Position numbers and translations under genes: made by a program. A model generated the notes under the pieces. That model was not told the origin of the DNA. It saw nothing but the letters and a program-made list of their open reading frames with translations, and did no database searches. A stretch of DNA of 64,000 nt from an uncultured Cetobacterium sp. (GTDB taxonomy: Bacteria; Fusobacteriota; Fusobacteriia; Fusobacteriales; Fusobacteriaceae), in the NCBI RefSeq assembly GCF_945952365.1, contig NZ_CAMFHX010000004.1, positions 1 to 64,000 on the forward strand, read 5' to 3'. This document shows positions 8,982 through 17,141 of this stretch, piece by piece (within the stretch, counting starts at the first letter, position 1; the number at the start of each line of letters is the position of its first letter).

Positions 8982-9680
8982 TTGAAAAAAATACTTAAAA
9001 TTGCTATAATATTGGCACTAACTTTCATTATAATTCAAATAGAAAAAGATTTTAAAAATAGAGAATTTTTTAATATTTCAAAAGTTCAAATTAGTGAAGT
9101 TTCAGAAAACTTAGAGTCAGATTTAGAGAAAATAAAAAATGAAATTTTAGGAAAAAACATTAATGATTTAAATTTAGATGGATTACAAACAAAACTGCTA
9201 AAAGATGTACGAGTTAAAAAAGTAAGTATATCTAAACAGAATCTGAATGAAATAATGATAGATGTTGTTGAAAAAGAGAGCAGTTATTATGTTCAGCACA
9301 AATCTAAGATATATACGATGGATGAAGATGGAACAATTTTTGGAAGACTAGATGAATATCCTAAAAAAAGTATGCCAATTCTTATGATTAAAGAAAGTTC
9401 TGAAAAAGAAAACCTTTTGCAAATAATGCAAAAATTAAAACAACTAGATTTAAAAGATGAGGTTTCCCAGATTTATGTTGAAGATAAAAATCTGATGTAT
9501 GTAGTTTTAAGAGATGGAGCTAGAATAAAAACTGGAGTAGATGTATCTAAAAAAAAATATGAAATAATGATGAATCTATATAAAAATATCGTAGAAACAA
9601 GAGAGAAAGAGATAGATTATATAGATATAAGATTTAACGATATAGTAGTAAAAGAGAAGGAGGGGAAAGGTGCAAGATAA
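8982..9680 (+). CDS. ftsQ: FtsQ/DivIB-family cell division protein
   Basis: The 232-residue product has a short cytoplasmic tail, one membrane segment at about residues 4-20, and a periplasmic region starting NISKVQISEVSENLES that fits a POTRA domain. FtsQ/DivIB proteins connect early and late divisome parts. Sequence similarity in this family is weak, so the call rests on architecture and on position between ddl and ftsA. The start is TTG at 8982 with a GGGAGAG site upstream; no better ATG is present. The last codons overlap the GTG start of ftsA by 11 bases. Confidence 0.8.
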   Translation: MKKILKIAIILALTFIIIQIEKDFKNREFFNISKVQISEVSENLESDLEKIKNEILGKNINDLNLDGLQTKLLKDVRVKKVSISKQNLNEIMIDVVEKESSYYVQHKSKIYTMDEDGTIFGRLDEYPKKSMPILMIKESSEKENLLQIMQKLKQLDLKDEVSQIYVEDKNLMYVVLRDGARIKTGVDVSKKKYEIMMNLYKNIVETREKEIDYIDIRFNDIVVKEKEGKGAR

Positions 9681-10977
9681 TATTACAAAGTTAGCTTTAG
9701 ATGTAGGAAATGGAAAAATAAAGTTTATTTTAGGAGAGTTAAGTACAGAAGGATTAAAGTTAAGAGTATTAGATTATTTAGAGGTGCCTAGCGAGGGAAT
9801 AAAGAGATCTGTTGTAGAAGATTCAGAACTATTAACTGCTAGTATAGTTAAAGGATTAAAAGAGCTAAAGGACAGAAATGGAAGAGAGTTTGAAACAGTT
9901 TCTTTAGGAATTAGCAGTGATAGAATTATATCAAGAACAGATCATGGATGTATTGAGTTTGATGAGAAAGAGATTACAGCTCAAGATATGAACAACTTGG
10001 TGGAGTTAGTAAAAAACAATATACTGAAAGATGATGATATTGTTATAGAGCAAGAGGCATACAATGTTAGAGTAAACAGCTCAGGTATATTAAAAAGTCC
10101 AATAGGACAAGTTGGGAAAAGTATTCAAGGAGATGTTCACTTAATAACGATAAAAGAAGAGGCTTTAGACCCTTTAGTAGAAGCTGTCAATAAAGCGGGA
10201 TTAGAAATAGAAGATATATTTTTAAACGCATCAGCTTCAGCAAAATCAACATTAGAGCAAGAGGATAGACAAATGGGAGTTGCTTTAATTGATATAGGAG
10301 AGGGAGTAACGGATATAGCAATCTATAAGAATGATAAAATTATTTATACGAAATCATTATCAATAGGTGGAATGCATTTTGTAAATGATTTAAGTTATCT
10401 TCTTAAAATTCCTAAAAAAGAAGCTAAGGAGATTCTCGAAAGGCTAAGAGAAAAGCAATCGTTTGATGATGTAATAAGAACGTATAATGGTGAATATAAA
10501 TTAGCTGAAGTAAAAGAGATAATAGATGCTAGAACTGGAGATTTAATAAACTTTATTTCAAAGACAATTGAGGAGTCTGGATTTAATGGGTATTTAGGAA
10601 AAGGATTAGCGTTTACAGGTGGGGCAGTTTCAATAGATGAGATATTTAGTAAAGTTGGAAATAAAATGGAGTGTGCTGTTAGAAAAGTAAATCCATTCCC
10701 ACTTAGAGGACTGGAGAAAGTAAATCCATCTATGTCAACAGCTATAGGAATTTTGTTAACAAAATTAGAGGCAGAATTTAAAAAGAGGAATGAAACAATA
10801 ATTGAAACCTTAGAAAAAGAGATTGTGGTAGAGGAAAAGATAGAAGAGACTTCAGCAGAGCTTCCAATAAATGAAACAGTCTTTAGACAAGAGGATTTTG
10901 AGGAAGATTTCGAAGAGGAAGTAGCAACAGATGGTGCTTTAAATAAAATTAAAAAATGGATTTCTAACTTTATATAA
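9670..10977 (+). CDS. ftsA: Cell division protein FtsA
   Basis: FtsA is an actin-fold ATPase that tethers FtsZ polymers to the membrane. The N-terminal phosphate-1 loop reads LALDVGNGKIKF. The phosphate-2 region VALIDIGEGVTDIAIY, the SIGGMHFVNDL segment and the adenosine region LAFTGGAVSI follow. The C-terminus has an acidic linker (EEDFEEDFEEE) and ends in a probable amphipathic membrane helix, KIKKWISNFI. The start is GTG with an AAGGAGGGG site lying inside ftsQ. At 435 residues the length is usual. ftsZ follows after 11 bases. Confidence 0.94.
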   Translation: MQDNITKLALDVGNGKIKFILGELSTEGLKLRVLDYLEVPSEGIKRSVVEDSELLTASIVKGLKELKDRNGREFETVSLGISSDRIISRTDHGCIEFDEKEITAQDMNNLVELVKNNILKDDDIVIEQEAYNVRVNSSGILKSPIGQVGKSIQGDVHLITIKEEALDPLVEAVNKAGLEIEDIFLNASASAKSTLEQEDRQMGVALIDIGEGVTDIAIYKNDKIIYTKSLSIGGMHFVNDLSYLLKIPKKEAKEILERLREKQSFDDVIRTYNGEYKLAEVKEIIDARTGDLINFISKTIEESGFNGYLGKGLAFTGGAVSIDEIFSKVGNKMECAVRKVNPFPLRGLEKVNPSMSTAIGILLTKLEAEFKKRNETIIETLEKEIVVEEKIEETSAELPINETVFRQEDFEEDFEEEVATDGALNKIKKWISNFI

Positions 10978-10988
10978 TAAGGAGTTGT

Positions 10989-12059
10989 ATGAATATGTTT
11001 AATAACGAATGTGAAGTAAAGATAAAAGTAATTGGAGCTGGAGGAGCTGGAGGAAATGCCTTAAATGATATGATTGCAGCTGGAGTAACTGGTGTAGAAT
11101 ATATCGCGGCAAATACAGATGCTCAAGATTTAAATAACTCTTTAGCAGATATAAGAGTTCAATTGGGAGAAAAATTAACAAGAGGTCTAGGAGCTGGAGC
11201 AGATCCTGAAGTAGGAAAGCAAGCAGCAGAAGAGGATGTAGAAAAGTTAAGAAACTTATTAGAAGAAACAGATATGTTATTTATAACAGCAGGAATGGGT
11301 GGAGGAACAGGAACAGGTTCAGCACCAGTTATTGCTAAAATAGCAAAAGAGATGGGTGTTTTAACTATAGGTATAGTTACAAGACCGTTCTCTTTCGAAG
11401 GAAGAAAAAGAAAAACTAATGCTGATTTAGGTTTATCAAACTTAGAGAAACATGTAGATTCATTAGTTATTATTCCTAATGATAAACTATTTGAATTACC
11501 AGAAAAAACAATAACTTTACAAAACGCTTTTAAAGAAGCAAATAATATCTTAAAGATAGGAATAAAAGGTATTGCTGATTTAATGATAGGTAGAGGTCTT
11601 ATAAACTTAGACTTTGCAGATATTAAAGCTACTATGCAAAATTCAGGGGTAGCAGTATTAGGATTTGGAGAGGGAGAGGGAGAAAATAGAGTTGCTAAAG
11701 CTACTGAAAAAGCTTTATCATCACCTCTTTTAGAAAAGTCAATTATGGGAGCAAGCAAAGTTTTAATCAACATTGCAGGATCATCAAACTTAGGACTTAT
11801 GGAAGCCCAAGCTATTGCTAACATAGTGAAAGAAGCAGCAGGAAAAACAGCGGAAGATATTATGTTTGGTATTACTGCAGATGAAACTTATGGAGATAAA
11901 ATTCAAGTTACAATCATTGCTAATAGTTTTGGTGATGAGCAAGAAAAAACAGAATCATTTATAAATGTAGAAAAAAAAGCAGAAACACCAAAGGTAGAAG
12001 AAACTGCCGAGGTTAGAGATGAGCTAGATCTTCCACCTTGGATAAGAGCTAGTAGATAA
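10989..12059 (+). CDS. ftsZ: Cell division protein FtsZ
   Basis: FtsZ is the tubulin-like GTPase that forms the division ring. The 356-residue protein has the N-terminal nucleotide contact GAGGAGGNALN, the tubulin signature GGGTGTGSAPV near residues 104-114, the NADLGLSNLE (T7-type) region and the expected C-terminal layout: a short acidic/charged linker and a terminal DLPPWIRASR peptide resembling the conserved tail that binds FtsA and other partners. The linker is short. An AAGGAG site precedes the ATG. It closes the dcw run; a separate promoter follows for rpsF. Confidence 0.97.
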   Translation: MNMFNNECEVKIKVIGAGGAGGNALNDMIAAGVTGVEYIAANTDAQDLNNSLADIRVQLGEKLTRGLGAGADPEVGKQAAEEDVEKLRNLLEETDMLFITAGMGGGTGTGSAPVIAKIAKEMGVLTIGIVTRPFSFEGRKRKTNADLGLSNLEKHVDSLVIIPNDKLFELPEKTITLQNAFKEANNILKIGIKGIADLMIGRGLINLDFADIKATMQNSGVAVLGFGEGEGENRVAKATEKALSSPLLEKSIMGASKVLINIAGSSNLGLMEAQAIANIVKEAAGKTAEDIMFGITADETYGDKIQVTIIANSFGDEQEKTESFINVEKKAETPKVEETAEVRDELDLPPWIRASR

Positions 12060-12081
12060 TATTAATAGTCATAAAAAAAGC

Positions 12082-12110
12082 TTGTAAAACTTTAAAAGTT
12101 ATGATACTAT
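12082..12110 (+). promoter_or_regulatory. Promoter of rpsF-rpsR
   Basis: TTGTAA at 12082-12087 and TACTAT at 12105-12110 are 17 bases apart, and TG at 12102-12103 makes an extended -10. This gives a leader of about 55 bases before rpsF. Confidence 0.55.
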
Positions 12111-12122
12111 TAATAATACCCT

Positions 12123-12148
12123 GCTCAGAATCAATACGTATTTTGGGC
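12123..12148 (+). promoter_or_regulatory. Candidate leader hairpin upstream of rpsF
   Basis: GCTCAGAAT (12123-12131) can pair with ATTTTGGGC (12140-12148), using some G-U pairs, just upstream of the GGAGGAGG ribosome site. Many bacteria have an S6:S18-binding leader here that represses the operon. I do not see the CCG motif usual for that family, so the assignment is tentative. Confidence 0.25.
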
Positions 12149-12174
12149 TAAAACCATAGGGAGGAGGTAATAAC

Positions 12175-12459
12175 ATGAAAAAGTATGAATTAATGTTCAT
12201 CATCAATCCAACTATATTAGAGGAAGGAAGAGAAACTGTAATAGCTAAAGTTAACAACATCTTAACTGCTGCTGGAGCAACTGTTCTTAAGTCTGATAAG
12301 TGGGGAGAGAGAAAGCTTGCTTATCCAATCGATAAGAAGAAAACAGGATTCTACGTACTAACTACTTTAGAGATGGACGGTACTAAGTTAACTGAGGTTG
12401 AGTCAAAGCTTAACATAACTGAAGAAGTTATGAGATACATGGTAGTTAAGAACGACTAA
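12175..12459 (+). CDS. rpsF: 30S ribosomal protein S6
   Basis: S6 binds 16S rRNA together with S18 on the platform of the small subunit. The 94-residue product starts KKYELMFIINPT, has WGERKLAYPIDKKKTGFYVL in the middle and ends EEVMRYMVVKND, all typical of S6. The codon choice is visibly more biased (AAG, AAC, CTT) than in neighbouring genes, as expected for a highly expressed protein. A very strong GGAGGAGG ribosome site precedes the ATG. rpsR follows after 45 bases, without the ssb gene that often separates them. Confidence 0.97.
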   Translation: MKKYELMFIINPTILEEGRETVIAKVNNILTAAGATVLKSDKWGERKLAYPIDKKKTGFYVLTTLEMDGTKLTEVESKLNITEEVMRYMVVKND

Positions 12460-12504
12460 TCAAACTAAAGAAAACGTTTATTCTCAAATAAGGAGGTTAT
12501 TAGA

Positions 12505-12723
12505 ATGGCAGAATTCAGAAGAAGAAGAGCTAAATTAAGAGTTAAAGCTGAAGAAATCGATTACAAAAATGTTGATTTATTAAAGAGATTCGTATCTGAT
12601 AAAGGTAGAATCAATCCTTCTAGAGTAACTGGAGCTAACGCTAAGTTACAAAGAAAGATAGCTAAGGCTGTTAAGAGAGCTAGAAACATCGCTCTTATTC
12701 CATACACAAGAGTAGAGAAGTAA
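12505..12723 (+). CDS. rpsR: 30S ribosomal protein S18
   Basis: The 72-residue basic protein has the S18 core: [21 protein letters not shown], then [33 protein letters not shown]18 forms a heterodimer with S6 before assembly. The N-terminus is short and arginine-rich with no zinc cysteines, so it is the zinc-independent form. An AAGGAGG site precedes the ATG, and a strong terminator follows the stop by eight bases, ending the operon. Confidence 0.97.
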   Translation: MAEFRRRRAKLRVKAEEIDYKNVDLLKRFVSDKGRINPSRVTGANAKLQRKIAKAVKRARNIALIPYTRVEK

Positions 12724-12730
12724 AAATAAT

Positions 12731-12760
12731 GAGACTGAAGTTATCTTCAGTCTCTTTTTC
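12731..12760 (+). terminator. Intrinsic terminator after rpsR
   Basis: GAGACTGAAG (12731-12740), loop TTAT, and CTTCAGTCTC (12745-12754) form a perfect 10-bp stem followed by TTTTTCTTTTTT. Confidence 0.93.
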
Positions 12761-12813
12761 TTTTTTGTAACTCATTTACTGAGTAGTCATAATTGTTTTG
12801 TTAGTCAAAAAAT

Positions 12814-12854
12814 AAAAAAAAGACAGGCTTTTTTGTTTAAAGCTGTCTTTTTTT
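12814..12854 (-). terminator. Terminator of rpmB, probably bidirectional
   Basis: An A-run plus GACAG at 12814-12826 pairs with CTGTC plus a T-run at 12843-12854, with CTTT/AAAG extending the stem and one bulged G. The A-run on the plus strand gives the U-tract for the minus-strand rpmB transcript. Confidence 0.75.
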
Positions 12855-12861
12855 ATAAGCA

Positions 12862-13119
12862 TTATTTGCTTAATATTTTTCTAAGTCTAGCACTTAGAGT
12901 ATTAGCATTTGCTTTAAGGATTTGCATAACTTCAACTTCGTTAGCAGCCTTTAAAGATTTTAAAGTTTTAGTACAAACTTTAACTTTAACAGCAACACCG
13001 TTGATAACAACTTTAGTTGTTTGTAAGTTAGGTCTCCAAATTCTTCCTGTTACTCTGTGCGAGTGAGAAATTTGATTTCCGAAAGTAATTCCTTTTCCAG
13101 TAATTTCACATCTTTGCAT
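12862..13119 (-). CDS. rpmB: 50S ribosomal protein L28
   Basis: L28 is a small 50S protein near the E-site. The start is the ATG at 13117-13119, giving [20 protein letters not shown], then [13 protein letters not shown], the hallmark of L28. A longer in-frame reading exists but its extra 22 residues do not resemble L28, and AGAGAGGTG upstream of this ATG is the ribosome site. The 85-residue product keeps one N-terminal Cys but lacks the CxxC pair of zinc-type L28. It is monocistronic, with its own promoter and terminator. Confidence 0.95.
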   Translation of the reverse strand: MQRCEITGKGITFGNQISHSHRVTGRIWRPNLQTTKVVINGVAVKVKVCTKTLKSLKAANEVEVMQILKANANTLSARLRKILSK

Positions 13120-13156
13120 TCTATTACACCTCTCTTTCGTTATAAACATGCAAATA

Positions 13157-13185
13157 ATTATACCATTATCGAAACAAAATATCAA
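13157..13185 (-). promoter_or_regulatory. Promoter of rpmB
   Basis: On the minus strand TTGATA (13185-13180) and a perfect TATAAT (13162-13157) are separated by 17 bases, about 40 bases upstream of the L28 start codon. Confidence 0.8.
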
Positions 13186-13211
13186 GGTATTTTTTAAATT
13201 ATTTGGAATAG

Positions 13212-13240
13212 TTTATAAAAAGTAGTAAATATGCTATAAT
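13212..13240 (+). promoter_or_regulatory. Promoter of mutS2 operon
   Basis: TTTATA (13212-13217), 17-base spacer, TATAAT (13235-13240) with TG at 13232-13233, an extended -10. It diverges from the rpmB promoter. Confidence 0.7.
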
Positions 13241-13271
13241 AACTAGGTAAAATATATATAGAAAAGGTGAT

Positions 13272-15617
13272 ATGAAGATGAATAATCATAGCTATAAAGT
13301 ATTAGAATTTAATAAACTAAGAGAAGAACTGTCTCAATATGTAACTGTTGAAGAAAATCAAGAAAGAATTTTAGAGTTAGAACCATTTAAAGATATGAAC
13401 TCTTTAAAAAAAGAACTAGAAATAGTTAACGATTTTATGGATTTTTTAAAGTTTGATGGTGGATTTGAACCAGCTGGTATGAAAGATGTTAGCAATATAA
13501 CTAGAAAATCTCAATTAGTAGGAATGTACTTAGAACCAGATGATCTTTGGTCTTTAAACATAAATTTAAGAATTTTTAGAATATTTAAGGGTAGATTAGA
13601 AACCTTAGAGAAATACAAAAGTCTTAGAGGGAAATTTATATCGGTTCCAACTTTAAAGAATTTTGAAGATCTTATCAATAAAGCTATCGATCCAGAAAGA
13701 AATATAAAAGATGATGCTTCACTTGATTTAAGAGAATTAAGATTCCAGAAGAAGAATACGGTAACTAATATCAAAAGAAAATTTGAAGAGTTATTTACAA
13801 ATCCAAGTTTTGCAAAAGCTATTCAAGAGAAGATTATAACAACAAGAGATGGAAGAAGCGTAATACCTGTTAAAACTGATTTTAAAGGGCTTGTTAAAGG
13901 TATTGAGCACGATAGATCATCTAGTGGATCAACTGTCTTTATAGAGCCTATATCGATTGTATCGTTAAATAATAAAATGAGAGAGTTAGAAGTTAGAGAG
14001 AGAGAAGAGATTAGAAAAATTCTTTTAAGACTGACAGATCAAGTGAGATTAAATAGTTCAGTTATAAATGAAATAGGAAATGCAATGATGTATTTAGATA
14101 TATTAAATGCAAAATCTCAATATGGAGTAGAAAAAAAATGTAATATTCCAGATATAAACAATAAAGAGATGGTTTCTTTAGTGAATGCAAGACATCCATT
14201 TATCAACTCAAATGTAGTTGTACCTTTAACATTTGAAATTGGAAGAGAGTACAACACTCTTTTAATAACAGGACCAAATACAGGTGGAAAAACTGTTGCT
14301 TTAAAAACAGCAGGACTACTGACTTTAATGACTTTAGCAGGAGTTCCAATTCCTGCAGATGAAAAGACAAGTATAGGTTTCTTTGGAGGAGTTTATGCAG
14401 ATATAGGGGATGAGCAAAGTATTGAGCAATCGTTGTCATCATTCTCAGCTCATTTAAAAAATATTCAAGAGATATTAAACTCTGTGACAAAAGCTTCATT
14501 AGTTTTACTAGATGAGTTAGGATCAGGAACAGATCCGATGGAAGGATCAGCTTTTGCAATGGCTGTAATAGACTATTTAAAAGATAAAAAATGTAAATCT
14601 ATGATAACAACTCACTATAGTGAGGTTAAAGCTTATGGATACAATGAGATTGATATAGAAACAGCTTCAATGGAGTTCAATGTTGAAACTTTATCACCAA
14701 CTTATAAATTATTAATAGGTGTTCCTGGAGAAAGTAATGCACTTACTATTGCAAGAAGACTAGGAGTATCTGAAGTTATAATTGAGAAGGCAAAGAGTTA
14801 TATCAGTGATGAGGATAAAAAAGTAGAAAAGATGATTTCGAATATTAAAGATAAATCATTAGAGTTAGAATCGAAGCAGATAGAGGTAGAGGCTTTAAAA
14901 GCTCAAGCTCAAAAAGATAAAGAGGAATATGAGGAAAAATTAAGAGTCTTAGAAAAAGAAAAAAATCAAATTCTAAAAGAAGCTTATGAAAAAGCGGAAG
15001 CGATGATGAGAGATATGCAGAATAAAGCTGCTGCTTTAGTAAGTAAGATTCAAAAGGAAGATAAAACAAAAGAGGATATGAAAGAGGTTCAAAAGAAATT
15101 AAATATGCTTAGAACATCTTTACAAGAGGAAAAAACTGAAAATGTTGAAGTTAAACCAAAAGTTGCAAGAAAAATAGATTATAAAGTTGGAGAGAGAGTC
15201 TTCGTAAATAGTTTAAACCAATATGCAGTTGTAAACAAAATCAATTTAAATAAGGAAACTTTAAATATCCAAGCAGGTATTTTAAAATTAGAAGTATCTA
15301 TGGATGATGTAAAAACTGTTGTTGAACCGAAAAAGAAAGAGTATAGACCAATAAACGCTCATACAAAAACTAAGGTTAAAAATGAAGTGGATTTAAGAGG
15401 TAAACTTGTTGATGAGGGAATTTATGAGTTAGAAACTTATATGGATAGAGCTTTAATGAATGGATATACAGAGATATATGTAATTCATGGAAAAGGAACA
15501 GGAGCTTTAAGAAATGGAATTATGGAGTTCTTAAAAACATCGAGATACGTTAAAAACTTCAGAGCTGGAGGACATAACGAGGGAGGAATAGGATGTACAG
15601 TGGTGACTCTAAAATAA
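13272..15617 (+). CDS. mutS2: Endonuclease MutS2
   Basis: MutS2 is a MutS-family ATPase with a C-terminal Smr nuclease domain. It acts in suppressing recombination and, in some Firmicutes, in splitting collided ribosomes. The ATPase has Walker A ITGPNTGGKTVALKT near residues 334-348, Walker B LVLLDELGSGTDP and the switch TTHYSEVKAYG. A long charged coiled coil occupies about residues 510-620. The Smr domain follows with VDLRGKLVDEG and HGKGTGALRNGI. At 781 residues it has the usual length. The MutS mismatch-recognition domain is absent, as expected. Its 3' end overlaps ispD by 25 bases. Confidence 0.95.
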   Translation: MKMNNHSYKVLEFNKLREELSQYVTVEENQERILELEPFKDMNSLKKELEIVNDFMDFLKFDGGFEPAGMKDVSNITRKSQLVGMYLEPDDLWSLNINLRIFRIFKGRLETLEKYKSLRGKFISVPTLKNFEDLINKAIDPERNIKDDASLDLRELRFQKKNTVTNIKRKFEELFTNPSFAKAIQEKIITTRDGRSVIPVKTDFKGLVKGIEHDRSSSGSTVFIEPISIVSLNNKMRELEVREREEIRKILLRLTDQVRLNSSVINEIGNAMMYLDILNAKSQYGVEKKCNIPDINNKEMVSLVNARHPFINSNVVVPLTFEIGREYNTLLITGPNTGGKTVALKTAGLLTLMTLAGVPIPADEKTSIGFFGGVYADIGDEQSIEQSLSSFSAHLKNIQEILNSVTKASLVLLDELGSGTDPMEGSAFAMAVIDYLKDKKCKSMITTHYSEVKAYGYNEIDIETASMEFNVETLSPTYKLLIGVPGESNALTIARRLGVSEVIIEKAKSYISDEDKKVEKMISNIKDKSLELESKQIEVEALKAQAQKDKEEYEEKLRVLEKEKNQILKEAYEKAEAMMRDMQNKAAALVSKIQKEDKTKEDMKEVQKKLNMLRTSLQEEKTENVEVKPKVARKIDYKVGERVFVNSLNQYAVVNKINLNKETLNIQAGILKLEVSMDDVKTVVEPKKKEYRPINAHTKTKVKNEVDLRGKLVDEGIYELETYMDRALMNGYTEIYVIHGKGTGALRNGIMEFLKTSRYVKNFRAGGHNEGGIGCTVVTLK

Positions 15618-16276
15618 CTTTAATTCTTGCAGCTGCAGGAGTTGGAAAAAGGATGAATCTGGGTTATCCAAAACAATTTTTAGAGGTAGATGGTAAACCA
15701 CTTTTCGTTTTAGCTTTAGAGGTTGCTCAAAAAAGCGATCTTATAAAAGATATAGTAGTTGTTACAGCTGAGGAATCAGTAAAGTTTGTAACTGAAGTTT
15801 GTGAAAGATACAAAGTTTCAAAAATTAAAAAAGTTATTTCAGGCGGAGAAGAAAGACAATATTCTATAGAAAATGCGTTGGAATATTGTGAAGATAATAG
15901 TATAATAGCTGTACAGGATGGTGTGAGACCGTTTCTGAAAGAAAGATATTTTTCTGAGAGCCTTCAAATGTTAAATGAAAACAGCAATTTAGCAGGAGTA
16001 GTTGTGGGAGTACCACTAAAAGATACTATAAAAAGAGTTGATAAAAGTGGTACAGTTATAGAAACTCCTAGGAGAGAGGAGTATATAGCTGTTCATACAC
16101 CGCAAGTTTTCAGAGCTACAATATTGAAAGAGGCTTATAGAAAAGCTAGAGAGGATGAGTTCTTAGGAACGGATGATTCCTCTTTAGTAGAGAGAATAGG
16201 CGTAGAGATAAAAGTTGTTGTGGGAGATTATGACAATATAAAAATTACAACTATAGAAGATTTAAAATTTCTTTAA
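15593..16276 (+). CDS. ispD: 2-C-methyl-D-erythritol 4-phosphate cytidylyltransferase
   Basis: IspD transfers CMP from CTP to methylerythritol phosphate in the MEP route to isoprenoids, which supplies undecaprenyl phosphate for the wall. The N-terminal nucleotide loop is ILAAAGVGKRM followed by PKQFLEVDGKPL; VQDGVRPFL carries the metal aspartate, and HTPQVFR and GTDDSSLVER complete the family pattern. The 227-residue length is normal. The ATG overlaps the end of mutS2 by 25 bases, with a GGGAGG site inside mutS2, so it belongs to the same transcript. Confidence 0.93.
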   Translation: MYSGDSKITLILAAAGVGKRMNLGYPKQFLEVDGKPLFVLALEVAQKSDLIKDIVVVTAEESVKFVTEVCERYKVSKIKKVISGGEERQYSIENALEYCEDNSIIAVQDGVRPFLKERYFSESLQMLNENSNLAGVVVGVPLKDTIKRVDKSGTVIETPRREEYIAVHTPQVFRATILKEAYRKAREDEFLGTDDSSLVERIGVEIKVVVGDYDNIKITTIEDLKFL

Positions 16277-16293
16277 ATGATAAGGAGAGATAG

Positions 16294-17118
16294 ATGAACA
16301 TATTTTTAGCTCAAACAAAGCCAATGTTGGGAAACACAGAGAAAAATTTAGGTAAAATGGTAGAGGTAATTCAAAAGGAGATAGATAAAGGAACAGAGAT
16401 AGTTGTATTTCCAGAGTTATCTTTAACGGGATATTTACTAGAAGAGATGGTGTACGATGTAGCCATTGAAAAAGTACCAGAAATATTAATGGAACTTTCT
16501 AAAAAAATATCTATAATATTTGGAGCCGTTGAATTAGGTGAAGATTTATATCACTATAATACAGCATTTTACTTAGAAGATGGAGAGGTAAAGCATAAGC
16601 ATAGAAAGGTTTATCTACCAACTTACGGTCTTTTTGATGAGGGAAGATATTTTAAAGATGGAGATACTATAAGAGCTTTCGATACGAAGTTTGGAAGAGT
16701 AGGAATGTTGATTTGTGAAGATGTATTCCATCAAAGTAGCTCATATGTGTTAGGACAAGATGGAGCACATACAATCTTTGTTATAACTAACAGTCCAACA
16801 AGATTTACAAATAAAGGCTTAGAAATTGGAGAGCTATGGGAATCGATTTGTAAAACTACATCTGTAAGCAATACGTGTTTTACAGTTATGGTAAATAGAG
16901 TGGGAGTAGAGGATGGAGTTAGCTTCTGGGGAGGAAGTTTAGCTGTAAGTCCATCAGGTGACACAATAAAAAGATTGGAATATTTTAATGAGGATGGAGC
17001 TAATATATCAATAAATAAAAGAGAAGTAGCAAAAGTTAGATTTGCATCGGGATCGAGTAAAAATGAAAAGATAGATTTAGTACTAAATGAGTTAAGAAGA
17101 ATAAAAAAAAGTAGATAA
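16294..17118 (+). CDS. Carbon-nitrogen hydrolase (nitrilase superfamily)
   Basis: The 274-residue protein has the Glu-Lys-Cys triad of the nitrilase superfamily: E41 in FPELSLTGY, K105 in HRKVYLPTYGLFDEGRYF, and C141 in LICEDVFHQSS. The GLFDEGRYF segment is typical of the branch related to the glutaminase domain of NAD synthetases and to N-carbamoyl-type amidases. It has no synthetase domain of its own, and none is adjacent. The substrate therefore cannot be named. It lies 17 bases after ispD with a GGAGAG site and is probably co-transcribed with it. Confidence 0.82.
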   Translation: MNIFLAQTKPMLGNTEKNLGKMVEVIQKEIDKGTEIVVFPELSLTGYLLEEMVYDVAIEKVPEILMELSKKISIIFGAVELGEDLYHYNTAFYLEDGEVKHKHRKVYLPTYGLFDEGRYFKDGDTIRAFDTKFGRVGMLICEDVFHQSSSYVLGQDGAHTIFVITNSPTRFTNKGLEIGELWESICKTTSVSNTCFTVMVNRVGVEDGVSFWGGSLAVSPSGDTIKRLEYFNEDGANISINKREVAKVRFASGSSKNEKIDLVLNELRRIKKSR

Positions 17119-17141
17119 ATTTATTGAAAAAAGGAGTACCG

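Noticed and set aside
11159-11824. A 221-codon open frame on the minus strand inside ftsZ
   Set aside because: It lies antisense to a clear ftsZ, has biased composition (Ser, Pro, Ile) expected from the complement of AT-rich codons, and no ribosome site or family match.
12833-13066. Plus-strand 77-codon frame opposite rpmB
   Set aside because: It is the antisense of the L28 gene and its terminator; rpmB has promoter, ribosome site and conserved motifs.
14203-14559. A 118-codon minus-strand frame in mutS2
   Set aside because: Leucine-rich shadow of the conserved ATPase region of MutS2.
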